From NCBI RefSeq assembly GCF_026684035.1, contig NZ_CP113361.1, positions 1,922,001 through 1,986,000 on the forward strand: DNA of 64,000 nt. The letters run 5' to 3'. The number at the start of each line of letters is the position of its first letter. The stretch's first letter is position 1. Shown in pieces: positions 1-8,932 of the stretch. The position numbers were made by a program, and so were the translations under genes. Under the pieces are notes generated by a model. That model made no database searches and was not told the DNA's origin. It saw only the letters and a list, made by a program, of their open reading frames with translations. The DNA comes from Methanogenium organophilum (GTDB taxonomy: Archaea; Halobacteriota; Methanomicrobia; Methanomicrobiales; Methanomicrobiaceae).

Positions 1-1324
1 TAATGTTTGTGCCTTTTTTTATCTGTGGCTGGAACAGCAGGACGTCATCAAATTTCATAAGAAGCGGCATTTCACCAATCTCATGCCATCTGAGACCGGT
101 CACGGATCGGAATATGTAGCAGCTTCGGGGGGCCTCGGCATCAAAAAGTTCAACAGAGATGACCTGAGATGCCGGAATGGTGGTGACATATACTGTTTTT
201 TTGGCAAGCACTTCCAGCGTGGTCTTCGGGGACTGTGAGATCACCACCCGTTCCCCTGTGGATTCATCTGTTTCAAGGGTAACTCCCCGTTTATCTGCAG
301 TTTCCTGTGCGAGAGATAGTGCCATCCCGCAGAGATCAAACTGTGGTGGTTCCACATCAAAGAGGAATGTCTCGCCGTCACCTGCGATGCGTGCCAGTTC
401 AATGCCATGCTCAACACTGGCAACGACCGTATGGTTCGGACTTCCGGCAATATCATCTGTGTATATGAATACCGAGCCCCGGTTTCTTCCTTTCACGCGG
501 ACAGTTACCGTGCCTTCAAACCGGGAGTGCGGAACACCTTCGTAGAATACTTCACTCTCACGCATGCGATCATCGCGGATATGGGTGCCTGAGGTCAGTG
601 AGACTGTGTATCTACCCGTCCTGTAGGTGAGAAGGAGGTGCTCAACACTCTGTGCATGGGTAGTATCAATCTCTTCCTCCCGATACCCCGCCGCACGGGC
701 CCGTGCATGGGTGATGATACTCATGCCGTCTTCCAGGATGAGATCCTGTTTGGTGGTTGTGAAGGCATTTGATGCATCCGCACTTCGGATAATCCGTTCC
801 ATCGAGATGATTGCATCCTTGGGCTTCCACTCTTCGAGGACTGACATCCCTGAAATGACTTTTCCAACAATACCTCCTTCTTTTGCAGCGCCATGGTCTG
901 CAATATGGGGTGATTTGGAAAATATGAGGTACGATCTTTCTGCGTCATATCCCCCACACCCAAGGATAACGTCACCGCGTGCATAGCGGTGTGGGGATCG
1001 TTTTGGGATGATATCTGTCGGAAAAGGTCCAAATGCTGCCGCCTGTCGGTCGGCCCATTTCAAAATAAGTTTCTCTGGATGAGTACCGGTTTGAGAACCA
1101 CCAGTGATAAATTTCTGAAAAACAGGAGGTGCTTCACCGAATATTTCGATGATTACCTCTCCCGCGGTGGTTGTTACGCGGATATTGCGCGTGGTTGCGG
1201 ACTCTGTTTCCACAGGTCGTATAATCGCAACACTGCATTCCGGGGGATGGGTAGGGATAATATCCCCAAGTACCGCTCCATCCGGTACTTCCAGCCTCTC
1301 GTCATCGAGGCGGATCTCTGTCAT
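1..1324 (-). CDS. mmp3: Methanogenesis marker protein 3 (UPF0288 family), partial
   Basis: Open on the minus strand from an ATG at 1324 to the window edge, so about 441 N-terminal codons are visible and the C-terminus is missing. The protein begins MTEIRLDDERLEVPDG, a small ubiquitin/ThiS-like start, and continues with a cyclophilin-like middle (stretches such as RYARGDVILGCGGYD and AAKEGGIVGKVISGM). This matches my recollection of the methanogen-only UPF0288 family. Published work on methyl-coenzyme M reductase activation found Mmp3 in the A3a complex together with AtwA. The next gene upstream, 13 bp away on the same strand, is atwA, which supports the call and suggests co-transcription. The exact biochemical role of Mmp3 is not known. 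Family assignment is from sequence recognition only. Confidence 0.8.
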   Translation of the reverse strand, partial: MTEIRLDDERLEVPDGAVLGDIIPTHPPECSVAIIRPVETESATTRNIRVTTTAGEVIIEIFGEAPPVFQKFITGGSQTGTHPEKLILKWADRQAAAFGPFPTDIIPKRSPHRYARGDVILGCGGYDAERSYLIFSKSPHIADHGAAKEGGIVGKVISGMSVLEEWKPKDAIISMERIIRSADASNAFTTTKQDLILEDGMSIITHARARAAGYREEEIDTTHAQSVEHLLLTYRTGRYTVSLTSGTHIRDDRMRESEVFYEGVPHSRFEGTVTVRVKGRNRGSVFIYTDDIAGSPNHTVVASVEHGIELARIAGDGETFLFDVEPPQFDLCGMALSLAQETADKRGVTLETDESTGERVVISQSPKTTLEVLAKKTVYVTTIPASQVISVELFDAEAPRSCYIFRSVTGLRWHEIGEMPLLMKFDDVLLFQPQIKKGTNI

Positions 1325-1337
1325 TGTATTACTCCAC

Positions 1338-2942
1338 TTAGACGTTTGCCATAATTTGTCGCTCTTTATCTGAAAGTTCCTGGAGCACCTCTGCAGTCGG
1401 TCCAATCTTCACGATTTTTCCGCCTCTCATGAGAATACACCTGTCGCAGATATCGCGTACAAATTCCATGTCGTGGGAGACTACAATAAATGTTTCATCT
1501 ATTTCTTCACGTGCTGTCACAATAGAGTGCTTTACGTCAATCTTGGTGATGGGGTCCATGGTTCCGGTTGGTTCATCGAGAATGACAATTCTGGGCTCTT
1601 TGATAAGCACCTGAGCAAGGGCAACCCGATGTTTTTCACCTTCTGAGAGTTGATCCGGACGACGGTTGAGAATGCCTTTTGCCTTCTCTTCGGTGAATCC
1701 GGCCATCTTCAGAGTGATGATTGCCTTGCGCATGGCAAGTTCCTTAGGGAATTCAAGACCGATGGAGTCGGTAAGGTTGTCAAGAATACTCCGGTGAGGA
1801 TAGAGATCATACTCCTGGTGGAGAAGGCCAATGTATTTTTTGGCCCGGCCCCGCTGTTCTATACCAGGCTTTGTCATGTCCACGCATTCATCACCGATAC
1901 GGATATTCATATCACCGGCAGTCGGTTCGATAATCCCTGCAATCATCTTGGAAAGGGTAGTTTTCCCTGCACCCGATGTTCCGATAATTCCGAAAATTTC
2001 ACGTTCTGCGACAGAAAACGAAACTCCGTCGACTGCCTTGATCATACCCCTGTCAACTGAGAGGTATCGTTTGGCAATATCACGTGAAGTGAGAATCCGC
2101 TCTCCCAGCTCTGTTGCTTTGTATCCACTGTCTTCATGGGCATTTTCCATAAAGGTGTCAATGATACGGGAGGGTTCACCTATGGCCTTAATTTCACCTT
2201 CTTCCAGAAGCATTGCACGGTTGCAGGTGTCAACAATAACTTCGGGGAAATGTGATGATACAACCATTGCCATGTTGTTATTAACTGCAGAATTGTGCAG
2301 CATCTCATGGACAATGGATGCAATACGGGGGTCAAGGGTTCCTGTCGGTTCATCAGCACAGAGGAGGAATGGATCCTTGGCAAGTTGTCGGGCAAGCACA
2401 ACACGCTGTTTCTCTCCGCCGGAAAGATCACGTGCGATATGCATCATCCGGTGAGAGAGGCGAACTTCATCAAGAAGATCTGCAGCGCGGTTGACTGCCT
2501 TTTCACTCGGATATTTGATATCGGATAGTGCATGGAGAACATTTTCGATAACGCGGTCATCACCATACAGAGCAAACGTCCGCTGGAACATGATGGCAGT
2601 CCGGACCATGACACTGCGTTTCTTCTGTTCATTCTCATCTGCCCACAAATCGATATCTTCGGCGACCATCTCTCCGCCGCATTTCGCACATGCACTGCCC
2701 TCTTTACTTCTGAGGTCAACATATCCGCATTTGCTGCAGGTCGAGATATGGTAGATAATTTTGCCCGTTGTTGGCGGCGTATCCACACCACGGATGAGAT
2801 GCATCAGCACCGTCTTCCCAGCCCCGCTTCGTCCGATGATACCGAGGATCTCACCCTCTGCTAATTGAAAATTGATATTGTTGAGGACGGTATTTCCATC
2901 AAATTCCATGGAGAGGTCTTCAACTGTTAGTAGAGGCACCAT
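1338..2942 (-). CDS. atwA: Methyl-coenzyme M reductase component A2 (AtwA), twin ABC ATPase
   Basis: A 534-residue soluble protein with two ABC-type ATPase domains and no membrane segments. Domain 1 has Walker A GRSGAGKT (37-44), signature LSGGE (173-177) and Walker B ending ADEP (196-199). Domain 2 has Walker A GTSGAGKT (321-328), a variant signature LSEGE (432-436) and Walker B RIVILDEP (451-458). A four-cysteine zinc-ribbon-like insert (C69, C72, C85, C88) sits in domain 1, which is characteristic of AtwA. The family supplies ATP-dependent reductive activation of the nickel cofactor F430 in methyl-coenzyme M reductase. It lies directly upstream of mmp3 and downstream of a HAD-family gene on the same strand. 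The 78-bp gap upstream contains its own TATA-like element, so it may be transcribed independently of the HAD gene. Confidence 0.93.
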   Translation of the reverse strand: MVPLLTVEDLSMEFDGNTVLNNINFQLAEGEILGIIGRSGAGKTVLMHLIRGVDTPPTTGKIIYHISTCSKCGYVDLRSKEGSACAKCGGEMVAEDIDLWADENEQKKRSVMVRTAIMFQRTFALYGDDRVIENVLHALSDIKYPSEKAVNRAADLLDEVRLSHRMMHIARDLSGGEKQRVVLARQLAKDPFLLCADEPTGTLDPRIASIVHEMLHNSAVNNNMAMVVSSHFPEVIVDTCNRAMLLEEGEIKAIGEPSRIIDTFMENAHEDSGYKATELGERILTSRDIAKRYLSVDRGMIKAVDGVSFSVAEREIFGIIGTSGAGKTTLSKMIAGIIEPTAGDMNIRIGDECVDMTKPGIEQRGRAKKYIGLLHQEYDLYPHRSILDNLTDSIGLEFPKELAMRKAIITLKMAGFTEEKAKGILNRRPDQLSEGEKHRVALAQVLIKEPRIVILDEPTGTMDPITKIDVKHSIVTAREEIDETFIVVSHDMEFVRDICDRCILMRGGKIVKIGPTAEVLQELSDKERQIMANV

Positions 2943-2971
2943 AATTTCCGTTCACAGTATCATTTTTTGGT

Positions 2972-2984
2972 GGTTTAAAAGTTA
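2972..2984 (-). promoter_or_regulatory. Probable TATA box for atwA-mmp3
   Basis: On the minus strand the sequence CTTTTAAAC lies about 30-40 bp before the atwA ATG, inside the 78-bp gap after the HAD gene. It fits an archaeal TATA element, but no start site can be proven from sequence. Confidence 0.35.
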
Positions 2985-3020
2985 TTATTCTATCATAATA
3001 TTGCGCATACGTGTAATTAA

Positions 3021-3827
3021 TTATTGAAGACGGTCAATGATATCCACAACCTGATGCACGGAAGTGATGGTGAAATCAGCCGCTTTCATCAGTGGTTCCG
3101 GTTTATCTGCGTTTTGCTGCAGTGAAAGAATTGCAAAATCCGCTTTTTTCATGGCCCGCAGATCATTAATTCCGTCTCCTACCATCACAACCGTGTCATA
3201 TTCACGCTTCAGATCTTCAACAACCTGTTCTTTGATGGCAGGGGTTGCAACTCCATGCGTGTTGTCCTGCGGCACACCGAGATAATCGGCCATCCGCATG
3301 AGTTTTTTTGTTCTGTCTCCGGACGCGATGTATGTGCCGATACCACGCGTCTGAAGATCCTGTATTGTCTCACGCGCACGGGAAAAGGGTCGTCCTCCTG
3401 CAGTAATCACGTATTCAATACCGCCGAGATTGCCATTGAGCATTACTCCGGAGTTGAGGGCAACCACGGTCTCTTTCTTGCATGTCTCCCAGACAGTCCT
3501 GATGCATCCCTGCAGGTCACCGATGGTAGCGTGGGTATCGTTGTAGAGGAGGTTACGGATATAATCGGCTGTGACTGCCTTGCAGGTACACGAAATCCCA
3601 AAATTTATGTTTTTCTCTCTCAGATATTCGGAAAGAAGGCGCGTAGGTTCTTCATCGATAATATCACGTGAATGGACATAGAGGAGAACAAGGGCACGTT
3701 CTTTACAGGAGGCAGTAAGGGTGATAGTCTCTACATTCTCATGGACGGTGCCGTCTGTAACATCCTTCAGTACACGGTATGTACGCAGAAGGGTGCCTGC
3801 ACTGTCAAAGACAACCGCTGTTGTCAA
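3021..3827 (-). CDS. Soluble P-type-ATPase-like HAD family protein
   Basis: A 268-residue HAD-superfamily protein resembling the catalytic P and N part of P-type ATPases without membrane helices, like the Methanocaldococcus protein MJ0968. Motif I is DSAGT at residues 8-12: the nucleophile Asp8 is present but the second Asp of DxDGT is replaced by Ala. Motif II is IASGD, and motifs III/IV include the late MVGDGINDLRAM segment, so a phosphatase-like or phosphoenzyme chemistry remains possible. The start is a TTG at 3827: the codon just before it is an in-frame TAA, motif I begins eight residues in, and AGGTGA lies 6 nt upstream. It precedes atwA and mmp3 on the same strand, but a role in reductase activation is only inferred from that position. 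Confidence 0.82.
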   Translation of the reverse strand: MTTAVVFDSAGTLLRTYRVLKDVTDGTVHENVETITLTASCKERALVLLYVHSRDIIDEEPTRLLSEYLREKNINFGISCTCKAVTADYIRNLLYNDTHATIGDLQGCIRTVWETCKKETVVALNSGVMLNGNLGGIEYVITAGGRPFSRARETIQDLQTRGIGTYIASGDRTKKLMRMADYLGVPQDNTHGVATPAIKEQVVEDLKREYDTVVMVGDGINDLRAMKKADFAILSLQQNADKPEPLMKAADFTITSVHQVVDIIDRLQ

Positions 3828-3880
3828 TTATGTTCACCTGCAAACAGTCGCATTAATACTGGTTGGTGTAATTGAAGTAA

Positions 3881-4849
3881 ATGAATACGATGGTTCTCAC
3901 AAAGACTGCAGATGACATCTCCTCCATGCGGGTACGCGGAGCAGGGCGCATTGCCCGCACCGCTGCCCTAGCCCTTCAGGAATATGGGGCATCCCTTGAA
4001 TGCAAAACGCTTGCAGCATTTGTTGATGAAATGCAAAATGCAGCAGAGATTCTTTGCAAAACACGTCCGACTGCTGTTTCTCTTCCCAATGCAGTTCGGT
4101 ATGTGATGCAGGGCGTGCGTGGTGCAGGAACCCTTGAAGAGGCACAGCAGGCGCTGAATGACCGTGCTACAACATTTATCCATGACTCTCAGGAAGCTGT
4201 ACAAAAGATTGCCGACATTGCCGCCCGGCAGTTCCCTGATGATGCTGTCATTATGACGCACTGTAACTCTCAGGTGGCAATAGCCTGTATTGTTCGTGCT
4301 CATGAACAAGGCCGGGTCCGTGAGGTATATGCAACAGAGGTGCGCCCGCGCAATCAGGGATATATCACAATTCAGATGCTCTCGGATGCAGGTGTTCCCG
4401 TCAACTTTATTGTTGATTCTGCCGCGCGGTCATTTATGCCGAAGGTTGATCTGGTTATTACGGGGACGGATGCCGTCACGGCAAATGGTGCGGTGGTGAA
4501 TAAAATCGGGACTTCACAGATTGCACTCTGTGCCCATGAAGCAAGAAAACCGTTTATCGTTGCTGCTGAGACCTACAAATTTGCACCCCGTACTATTCTG
4601 GGTGAACGGATACCAATTGAAGAGCGTCCGGCTGAAGAGGTGACAGGAAGCGGGCGGCAGCTTCCTCCCGGTGTTACGGTGAAAAATCCTGCATTTGATG
4701 TGACACCGCCTGCTTATGTAGATCTTATCATTACAGAGATTGGTGCATTTGCCCCGTCATATGCTCCGGTTGTAATTCGTGACCACCTTGGGTGGGATAT
4801 CAGTGAATTCCAAAAGGAATATGCCTTTACTCACCAGTATGGAGAATGA
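3881..4849 (+). CDS. e2b2: Ribose 1,5-bisphosphate isomerase
   Basis: A 322-residue protein of the eIF2B-alpha/MtnA superfamily. It converts ribose 1,5-bisphosphate, made from AMP by AMP phosphorylase, to ribulose 1,5-bisphosphate in the archaeal AMP pathway. Candidate catalytic residues are Cys128 in MTHCNSQ and Asp197 in GTDAV, in the spacing known for the Thermococcus enzyme (Cys133 and Asp202). The early RGAGRIARTAA segment also fits the isomerase rather than a translation initiation factor subunit. The next gene is type III RuBisCO, which consumes the product, and the two overlap or nearly overlap, indicating translational coupling. A second ATG at 3890 is an alternative start. AMP phosphorylase is not in this window. 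Confidence 0.9.
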   Translation: MNTMVLTKTADDISSMRVRGAGRIARTAALALQEYGASLECKTLAAFVDEMQNAAEILCKTRPTAVSLPNAVRYVMQGVRGAGTLEEAQQALNDRATTFIHDSQEAVQKIADIAARQFPDDAVIMTHCNSQVAIACIVRAHEQGRVREVYATEVRPRNQGYITIQMLSDAGVPVNFIVDSAARSFMPKVDLVITGTDAVTANGAVVNKIGTSQIALCAHEARKPFIVAAETYKFAPRTILGERIPIEERPAEEVTGSGRQLPPGVTVKNPAFDVTPPAYVDLIITEIGAFAPSYAPVVIRDHLGWDISEFQKEYAFTHQYGE

Positions 4850-4854
4850 GAGAT

Positions 4855-6054
4855 ATGGAAGACGTCATTGCGCATTACTATTTCCGTCCTGATGAAAGGA
4901 CCACCCCTGAAGAGGCTGCACAGGCAATTGCAGAAGAAGAGACAACCGGTACCTGGACTGCCCTTACTACCCGTCAGGATTACGTGAGAAGACTGGATGG
5001 CATTGTGGAGAGTGTGGAGAAATCCGGTCGCGGGTATCTTACTCTTATCCGGTATCCAGCTGAGATTTTTGAACCCGGCAATATACCCCAGTATCTCTCG
5101 GTTGTCGCAGGCAATCTTTTTGGGTTGGGAAGACTTGAGGCAGTACGACTGACGGATGTTGAGTTTCCTGAATCTCTTGCCCGCTTTAATGGGCCAAATT
5201 TTGGCACTGAGGGTGTCAGGCACCTCTTGGGGACCCGTAACCGGCCGCATGTGGGGACCATCATTAAACCCAAGGTGGGTCTGACTCCGGCTGACACCGC
5301 ACATGTTGCGTATGAGGCTGCATCCGGTGGTGTTGATTTCATTAAGGACGATGAGACACTCACCAATCAGTCATTCTGCCCGATGAATGAACGCGTGGAG
5401 GCGGTGATGGCCCGTCTTGATGAGGCGAAGGATGAAACAGGACGGCAGGTCCTGTATGCCGTCAATGTGTCGGACCGTGCAGACCGGATTGTTGAACGTG
5501 CAGAAGAGGCGCTTGAAAGGGGGGCAAACACCCTCATGGTCGATGTTTTAACCTGTGGGTACGCAGCACTGCAGGCCCTTGCCGAGGAGCCGGGTATATC
5601 TGTCCCCATTCATGTACACCGGACGATGCATGCGGCAATGACACGGAACCCTGAACATGGTATTGCCATGCGCCCGATTGCACGCCTCGTGCGGATGGCA
5701 GGCGGAGACCAGCTGCATACGGGTACTGTGAGCGGAAAGATGGGACATAATGCTGAAGAACTGCTTCTGGACAATCGGGCACTGACCGATCCCTGGTATG
5801 GCTTCCGGCCTGTTTTCCCGGTTGCAAGTGGCGGGCTGCATCCCGGAAAGGTGCATGCAGAGCTTGCAACCCTTGGAACGGAAATTGTTCTTCAGGCAGG
5901 GGGGGGAATTCATGGACACCCGGACGGCACCGCCGCAGGTGCCCGTGCAATGCGCCAGGCGGTGGATGCCTTCCTCGAAGGAATTTCGGCATCTGAATAC
6001 GCAAAAGATCATGTTGAACTCTACCGTGCCCTTGAACTCTGGGGCACTTCATAA
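4855..6054 (+). CDS. rbcL: Type III ribulose-1,5-bisphosphate carboxylase large subunit
   Basis: A 399-residue archaeal form III RuBisCO. Numbered from the ATG at 4855, the active-site set is complete: KPK at 138-140, the carbamylated Lys164 with metal ligands Asp166 and Glu167 in DFIKDDE, His255 and Arg256 in HVHRT, His288 in HTGTV, the loop-6 Lys295 in SGKMGH, the phosphate-binding SGG at 325-327 and GGG at 349-351. The enzyme fixes CO2 onto ribulose bisphosphate to give two 3-phosphoglycerates, here in nucleotide salvage rather than a Calvin cycle. An ATG at 4846 overlaps the isomerase stop, but GGAG at 4841-4844 is correctly spaced for 4855, so I prefer that start. No phosphoribulokinase or small subunit is seen. 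Confidence 0.95.
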   Translation: MEDVIAHYYFRPDERTTPEEAAQAIAEEETTGTWTALTTRQDYVRRLDGIVESVEKSGRGYLTLIRYPAEIFEPGNIPQYLSVVAGNLFGLGRLEAVRLTDVEFPESLARFNGPNFGTEGVRHLLGTRNRPHVGTIIKPKVGLTPADTAHVAYEAASGGVDFIKDDETLTNQSFCPMNERVEAVMARLDEAKDETGRQVLYAVNVSDRADRIVERAEEALERGANTLMVDVLTCGYAALQALAEEPGISVPIHVHRTMHAAMTRNPEHGIAMRPIARLVRMAGGDQLHTGTVSGKMGHNAEELLLDNRALTDPWYGFRPVFPVASGGLHPGKVHAELATLGTEIVLQAGGGIHGHPDGTAAGARAMRQAVDAFLEGISASEYAKDHVELYRALELWGTS

Positions 6055-6206
6055 TTATTTTTCCTTCGCTGCTGACCGATGGGAATTTTATTCCTGCCGA
6101 CAAACAGGATGGCATGTACTTCTCTTCCTGCGCATGTTGCAGCTTTTCCAATCCGTCAACGGGTTTTGCAGCATTGCGATGGGATGAGAGTCTCTGGAGA
6201 GATATT

Positions 6207-7028
6207 ATGGAAATTCCGTTTGTCAAATTACAGGGTAATGGAAACGATTTTGTGCTTATTGACGAGATGGGCGGGACGGTCATCCCCGAAGAAATGAAAG
6301 GGGAGTTCGCCCGTTTCTATTGCGACAGGCGCTTTGGTATTGGTGCGGACGGAGTTCTTTTCGTGTTACCATCTGAATCATGTGACGTGCGAATGCGGCT
6401 TTTCCAACCGGATGAGAGCGAGGCGGAGATGTGCGGGAATGGCATTCGCTGTCTTGCCAAATATATCTACGATTACGATTATACCGGGGAAGAGTGCACC
6501 GTTGAAACCATGGCAGGGGTTATGGCAGTCAGTATGGCCTACAATGACGAGGGTGATTTTACTGCTACGATTGATATGGGCCCTGCAGATTTTACTTCAG
6601 AGGGGATTCCTGCCGAAGGTGAAGGAGAATTTAGTATGGAATACAATGGGTTCACTGTCTATGCAGCAAACACTGGTGTTCCCCACGCAGTAGTATTTGT
6701 TGATGATGTCAACGCAGTTGATATCCGTAGGGTGGCACCCGGCATTCGATCAAATCCGGTATTTCCTGAGGGAGCAAATGTGAATTTTGTCCAGTGTGAT
6801 GGGGAGGACTCGATTACAATACGCACGTTTGAACGTGGGGTCGAAGATGAGACGTATTCCTGCGGCACCGGTTCAACCGCATCTGCAGCTGTTGCCCACC
6901 ACCTCGGAAAGATGCCTGCCACTGTTCGTGTACAGACACAGGGGGGGCCGCTCGTAATCAGAATGAATGATACAATAACGATGGAAGGGCCGGCAGTTAC
7001 CGTATTCCAGGGGATTATTCCTCTCTGA
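6207..7028 (+). CDS. dapF: Diaminopimelate epimerase
   Basis: A 273-residue DapF that interconverts LL- and meso-diaminopimelate in lysine biosynthesis. The N-terminal MEIPFVKLQGNGNDFV is typical. The two catalytic cysteines are Cys76 in MCGNGIRC and Cys219 in SCGTGSTA, and the GRFGIGADG-type segment is present as RRFGIGADG. The open frame begins at 6114, but the ATG at 6207 matches the family N-terminus and has GGAGAG just upstream. Methanogens generally lack diaminopimelate-containing peptidoglycan, so the role here is lysine supply. A 152-bp gap separates it from rbcL. Its end overlaps the end of radB on the other strand by 14 bp. Confidence 0.95.
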   Translation: MEIPFVKLQGNGNDFVLIDEMGGTVIPEEMKGEFARFYCDRRFGIGADGVLFVLPSESCDVRMRLFQPDESEAEMCGNGIRCLAKYIYDYDYTGEECTVETMAGVMAVSMAYNDEGDFTATIDMGPADFTSEGIPAEGEGEFSMEYNGFTVYAANTGVPHAVVFVDDVNAVDIRRVAPGIRSNPVFPEGANVNFVQCDGEDSITIRTFERGVEDETYSCGTGSTASAAVAHHLGKMPATVRVQTQGGPLVIRMNDTITMEGPAVTVFQGIIPL

Positions 7029-7689
7029 ACCCTTTCTCTACAATTGAGAATGTTATTTTTGCTCCTTCGGGGCGTGATCGGTGTTTTTCCAGTATTGCAC
7101 AGCGTTTTGTCTCGTTGCGTTCAAAACGGACAATGACTTTGGACATGTGATGCATATTGGTGCCTCCAAGGCCACGGAGTCTGTCAGTGTTGATGTCGGT
7201 GAATACCTGATTTGTGACGATCACAGGGATGTCGTACCTGCGTGCATATCCGAGGAGCATAATAAGTTCTCGTCCCAGACGTTTTTGTGCGTCTCCGCCG
7301 CCTCCGTCTTCGGTCCGGTACAGTGCGGTTGCGGAATCAAGAATGATGAGGCCAATTGTTCCTCTGTCTGCAAGCAGGCGTGCACATTCTGCGACTGCAT
7401 GGTCCTGTCCGGTAAAGTCAGCCGGTTCATACAAGATGAGGCGTTCTGCAAGTGACTCCGCCTCATCCCCCGCAAGCTGGCAGAATCGATCAACAGAGAA
7501 TCCTTCGGTATCGATGTATATTACATCTTCTCCATTGCGCAGGGTGGCAATGGCAGCGGCCATCGCTGCTGTGCTCTTTCCTGCAGCGGGTTCTCCATAA
7601 AACTGGACGATAATGCTTGTCTCAAGTCCGCCGCCAATCAGGTCGTCCAGACAGGGGATGCCTGTGCTCTTCTTTTTCAGTTTTACCAT
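7015..7689 (-). CDS. radB: DNA repair and recombination protein RadB
   Basis: A 224-residue archaeal RadA paralogue of the RecA superfamily. It begins with the typical STGIPCLDDLIGGG segment and has a Walker A of GEPAAGKS (32-39) followed by a Walker B ending IILDSATALYR. It lacks the N-terminal helix-hairpin-helix domain of RadA, as expected for RadB. RadB proteins bind DNA and RadA and act as recombination mediators. It starts 2 bp after the larC stop on the same strand, so the two are probably co-transcribed, although no functional link is obvious. Confidence 0.93.
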   Translation of the reverse strand: MVKLKKKSTGIPCLDDLIGGGLETSIIVQFYGEPAAGKSTAAMAAAIATLRNGEDVIYIDTEGFSVDRFCQLAGDEAESLAERLILYEPADFTGQDHAVAECARLLADRGTIGLIILDSATALYRTEDGGGGDAQKRLGRELIMLLGYARRYDIPVIVTNQVFTDINTDRLRGLGGTNMHHMSKVIVRFERNETKRCAILEKHRSRPEGAKITFSIVEKGFREE

Positions 7690-7691
7690 GC

Positions 7692-8879
7692 TCAGATTTC
7701 ACCCCGGAGTTCTCTCCAGCGTTTCTCTTCTGCCTGGCGTGTTACGTTCCGCAACGGTACATGTGCTGCTGTTGCCGCCCTTCGTGCCACTTCGTATTCT
7801 GCCTTGCATGAAACAGGCTCTGTTCCAATCCAGCCGGTTTTAACAGGTATTGATACACTTTTTCCGTCCAGTGAAATGTCAACCGGTTCCACTGTCCGGG
7901 TGACGATACTCCGATGGACTGAGGGAATACACCTGACACCGAGAGTGCCCAGTTCCTCTGAAAGTATTCGGGTGAGATTCCCTGCTTGTGAATGTGTGCA
8001 GATGACCCTGATCAGGATGCCAGGGCGACCTTTTTTCATGATCATTGGTATTGCAGATGCATCCCGTGCACCGGCATCCATCAGGCGCCCGATGGTGTAG
8101 GCGATGACCTCTCCCGTTGTGTCGTCAACGTTTGTTTCCAGAATATCAATGGTGTCTGTTTCTTCCCCTGTTTCTGATTCACATATCGATGCCCGGAACA
8201 CGTTTGGCATGTGTGGTGGGTTTCGTGTACCTGCCCCGTATCCGATGACTGTGACCCGCCCTGCATCTCTTGGTATTTCCTCTGTGCACGTTGTCATGAA
8301 TTCTGCAAGAAGTGCAGCTCCTGTTGGTGTGCAGAGTTCTCGTTCTTCATGCGTGTACCGAATGGGGACGTTTCCTGTTTTGAGGATTGAAAGAGTGGCG
8401 GGGGCCGGGAGCGGGTAAATGCCATGTGCACTTTGTATGGTTCCTGTACCGACAGCGACAGGTGTAATCCTGACAGCGTCCGGTGCAAGAGAAAGGAATG
8501 CGGTGCATGCACCAATGACATCTGCTATTGCATCATCAGCACCCACTTCGTGAAAGTGTGCATGTGCTCCGTGTATCTCTTCTTCCGCATCCCTGATACG
8601 GGTGAATACCCTCACGGCCATGTCCTTCACTGTGTCAGACACATCGGCGCCTGAAACAATATCACATACTTCGTGGAATGACCGTGATGCGGGTCCTGCA
8701 TGTGTCTCAATCTTCAGTGCCCGGATGCCGCATCTGTCGACAGATGTACATGTAGGAGGGGAGACGACAGATGCCATTGCGTGGGTGACTGCATCCCTGT
8801 CTGCGCCGCATTCAAGCAGCGCCCCCGTCACCATATCGCCTGCTGCACCGGAAAATGGGTCAAAACAGAGCACTTTCAT
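7692..8879 (-). CDS. larC: LarC-type nickel insertion protein (UPF0272)
   Basis: A 395-residue member of the LarC family starting MKVLCFDPFSGAAGDM, the family hallmark. In bacteria LarC inserts nickel into the pyridinium-3,5-bisthiocarboxylic acid mononucleotide (NPN) cofactor of lactate racemase and related enzymes. The open frame extends to 9002, but that would run into the opposite-strand ATPase gene, so the ATG at 8879 is chosen. Histidine-rich segments such as HGAHAHFHEVG and later DTIDILETNVDDTTGE match the two LarC domains. No larA, larB or larE is in view, so which enzyme receives the cofactor is unknown. It is followed by radB. Confidence 0.88.
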   Translation of the reverse strand: MKVLCFDPFSGAAGDMVTGALLECGADRDAVTHAMASVVSPPTCTSVDRCGIRALKIETHAGPASRSFHEVCDIVSGADVSDTVKDMAVRVFTRIRDAEEEIHGAHAHFHEVGADDAIADVIGACTAFLSLAPDAVRITPVAVGTGTIQSAHGIYPLPAPATLSILKTGNVPIRYTHEERELCTPTGAALLAEFMTTCTEEIPRDAGRVTVIGYGAGTRNPPHMPNVFRASICESETGEETDTIDILETNVDDTTGEVIAYTIGRLMDAGARDASAIPMIMKKGRPGILIRVICTHSQAGNLTRILSEELGTLGVRCIPSVHRSIVTRTVEPVDISLDGKSVSIPVKTGWIGTEPVSCKAEYEVARRAATAAHVPLRNVTRQAEEKRWRELRGEI

Positions 8880-8932
8880 AGATACAGTACTTATACCCCG
8901 AGAGGGTATATGAAGGTAGGTGACCATTGCCC
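8880..8932. promoter_or_regulatory. Divergent larC / CDC48 promoter region
   Basis: Only 53 bp separates the two divergent starts, so both core promoters must lie here or within the gene ends. AT-rich elements near 8890 (CTTATA) and 8907 (GGTATATG) are TATA candidates. GGTAGGTGA at 8915-8923 serves as the Shine-Dalgarno site for the ATG at 8933. Confidence 0.4.

Noticed and set aside
1831-2454. 207-codon plus-strand open frame inside atwA
   Set aside because: Its composition is Ser/Arg-rich as expected from an antisense frame of a real gene, and it lies wholly within atwA.
5534-6283. 249-codon minus-strand open frame across rbcL and dapF
   Set aside because: It is a shadow of two well-identified plus-strand genes, with no recognisable protein character.
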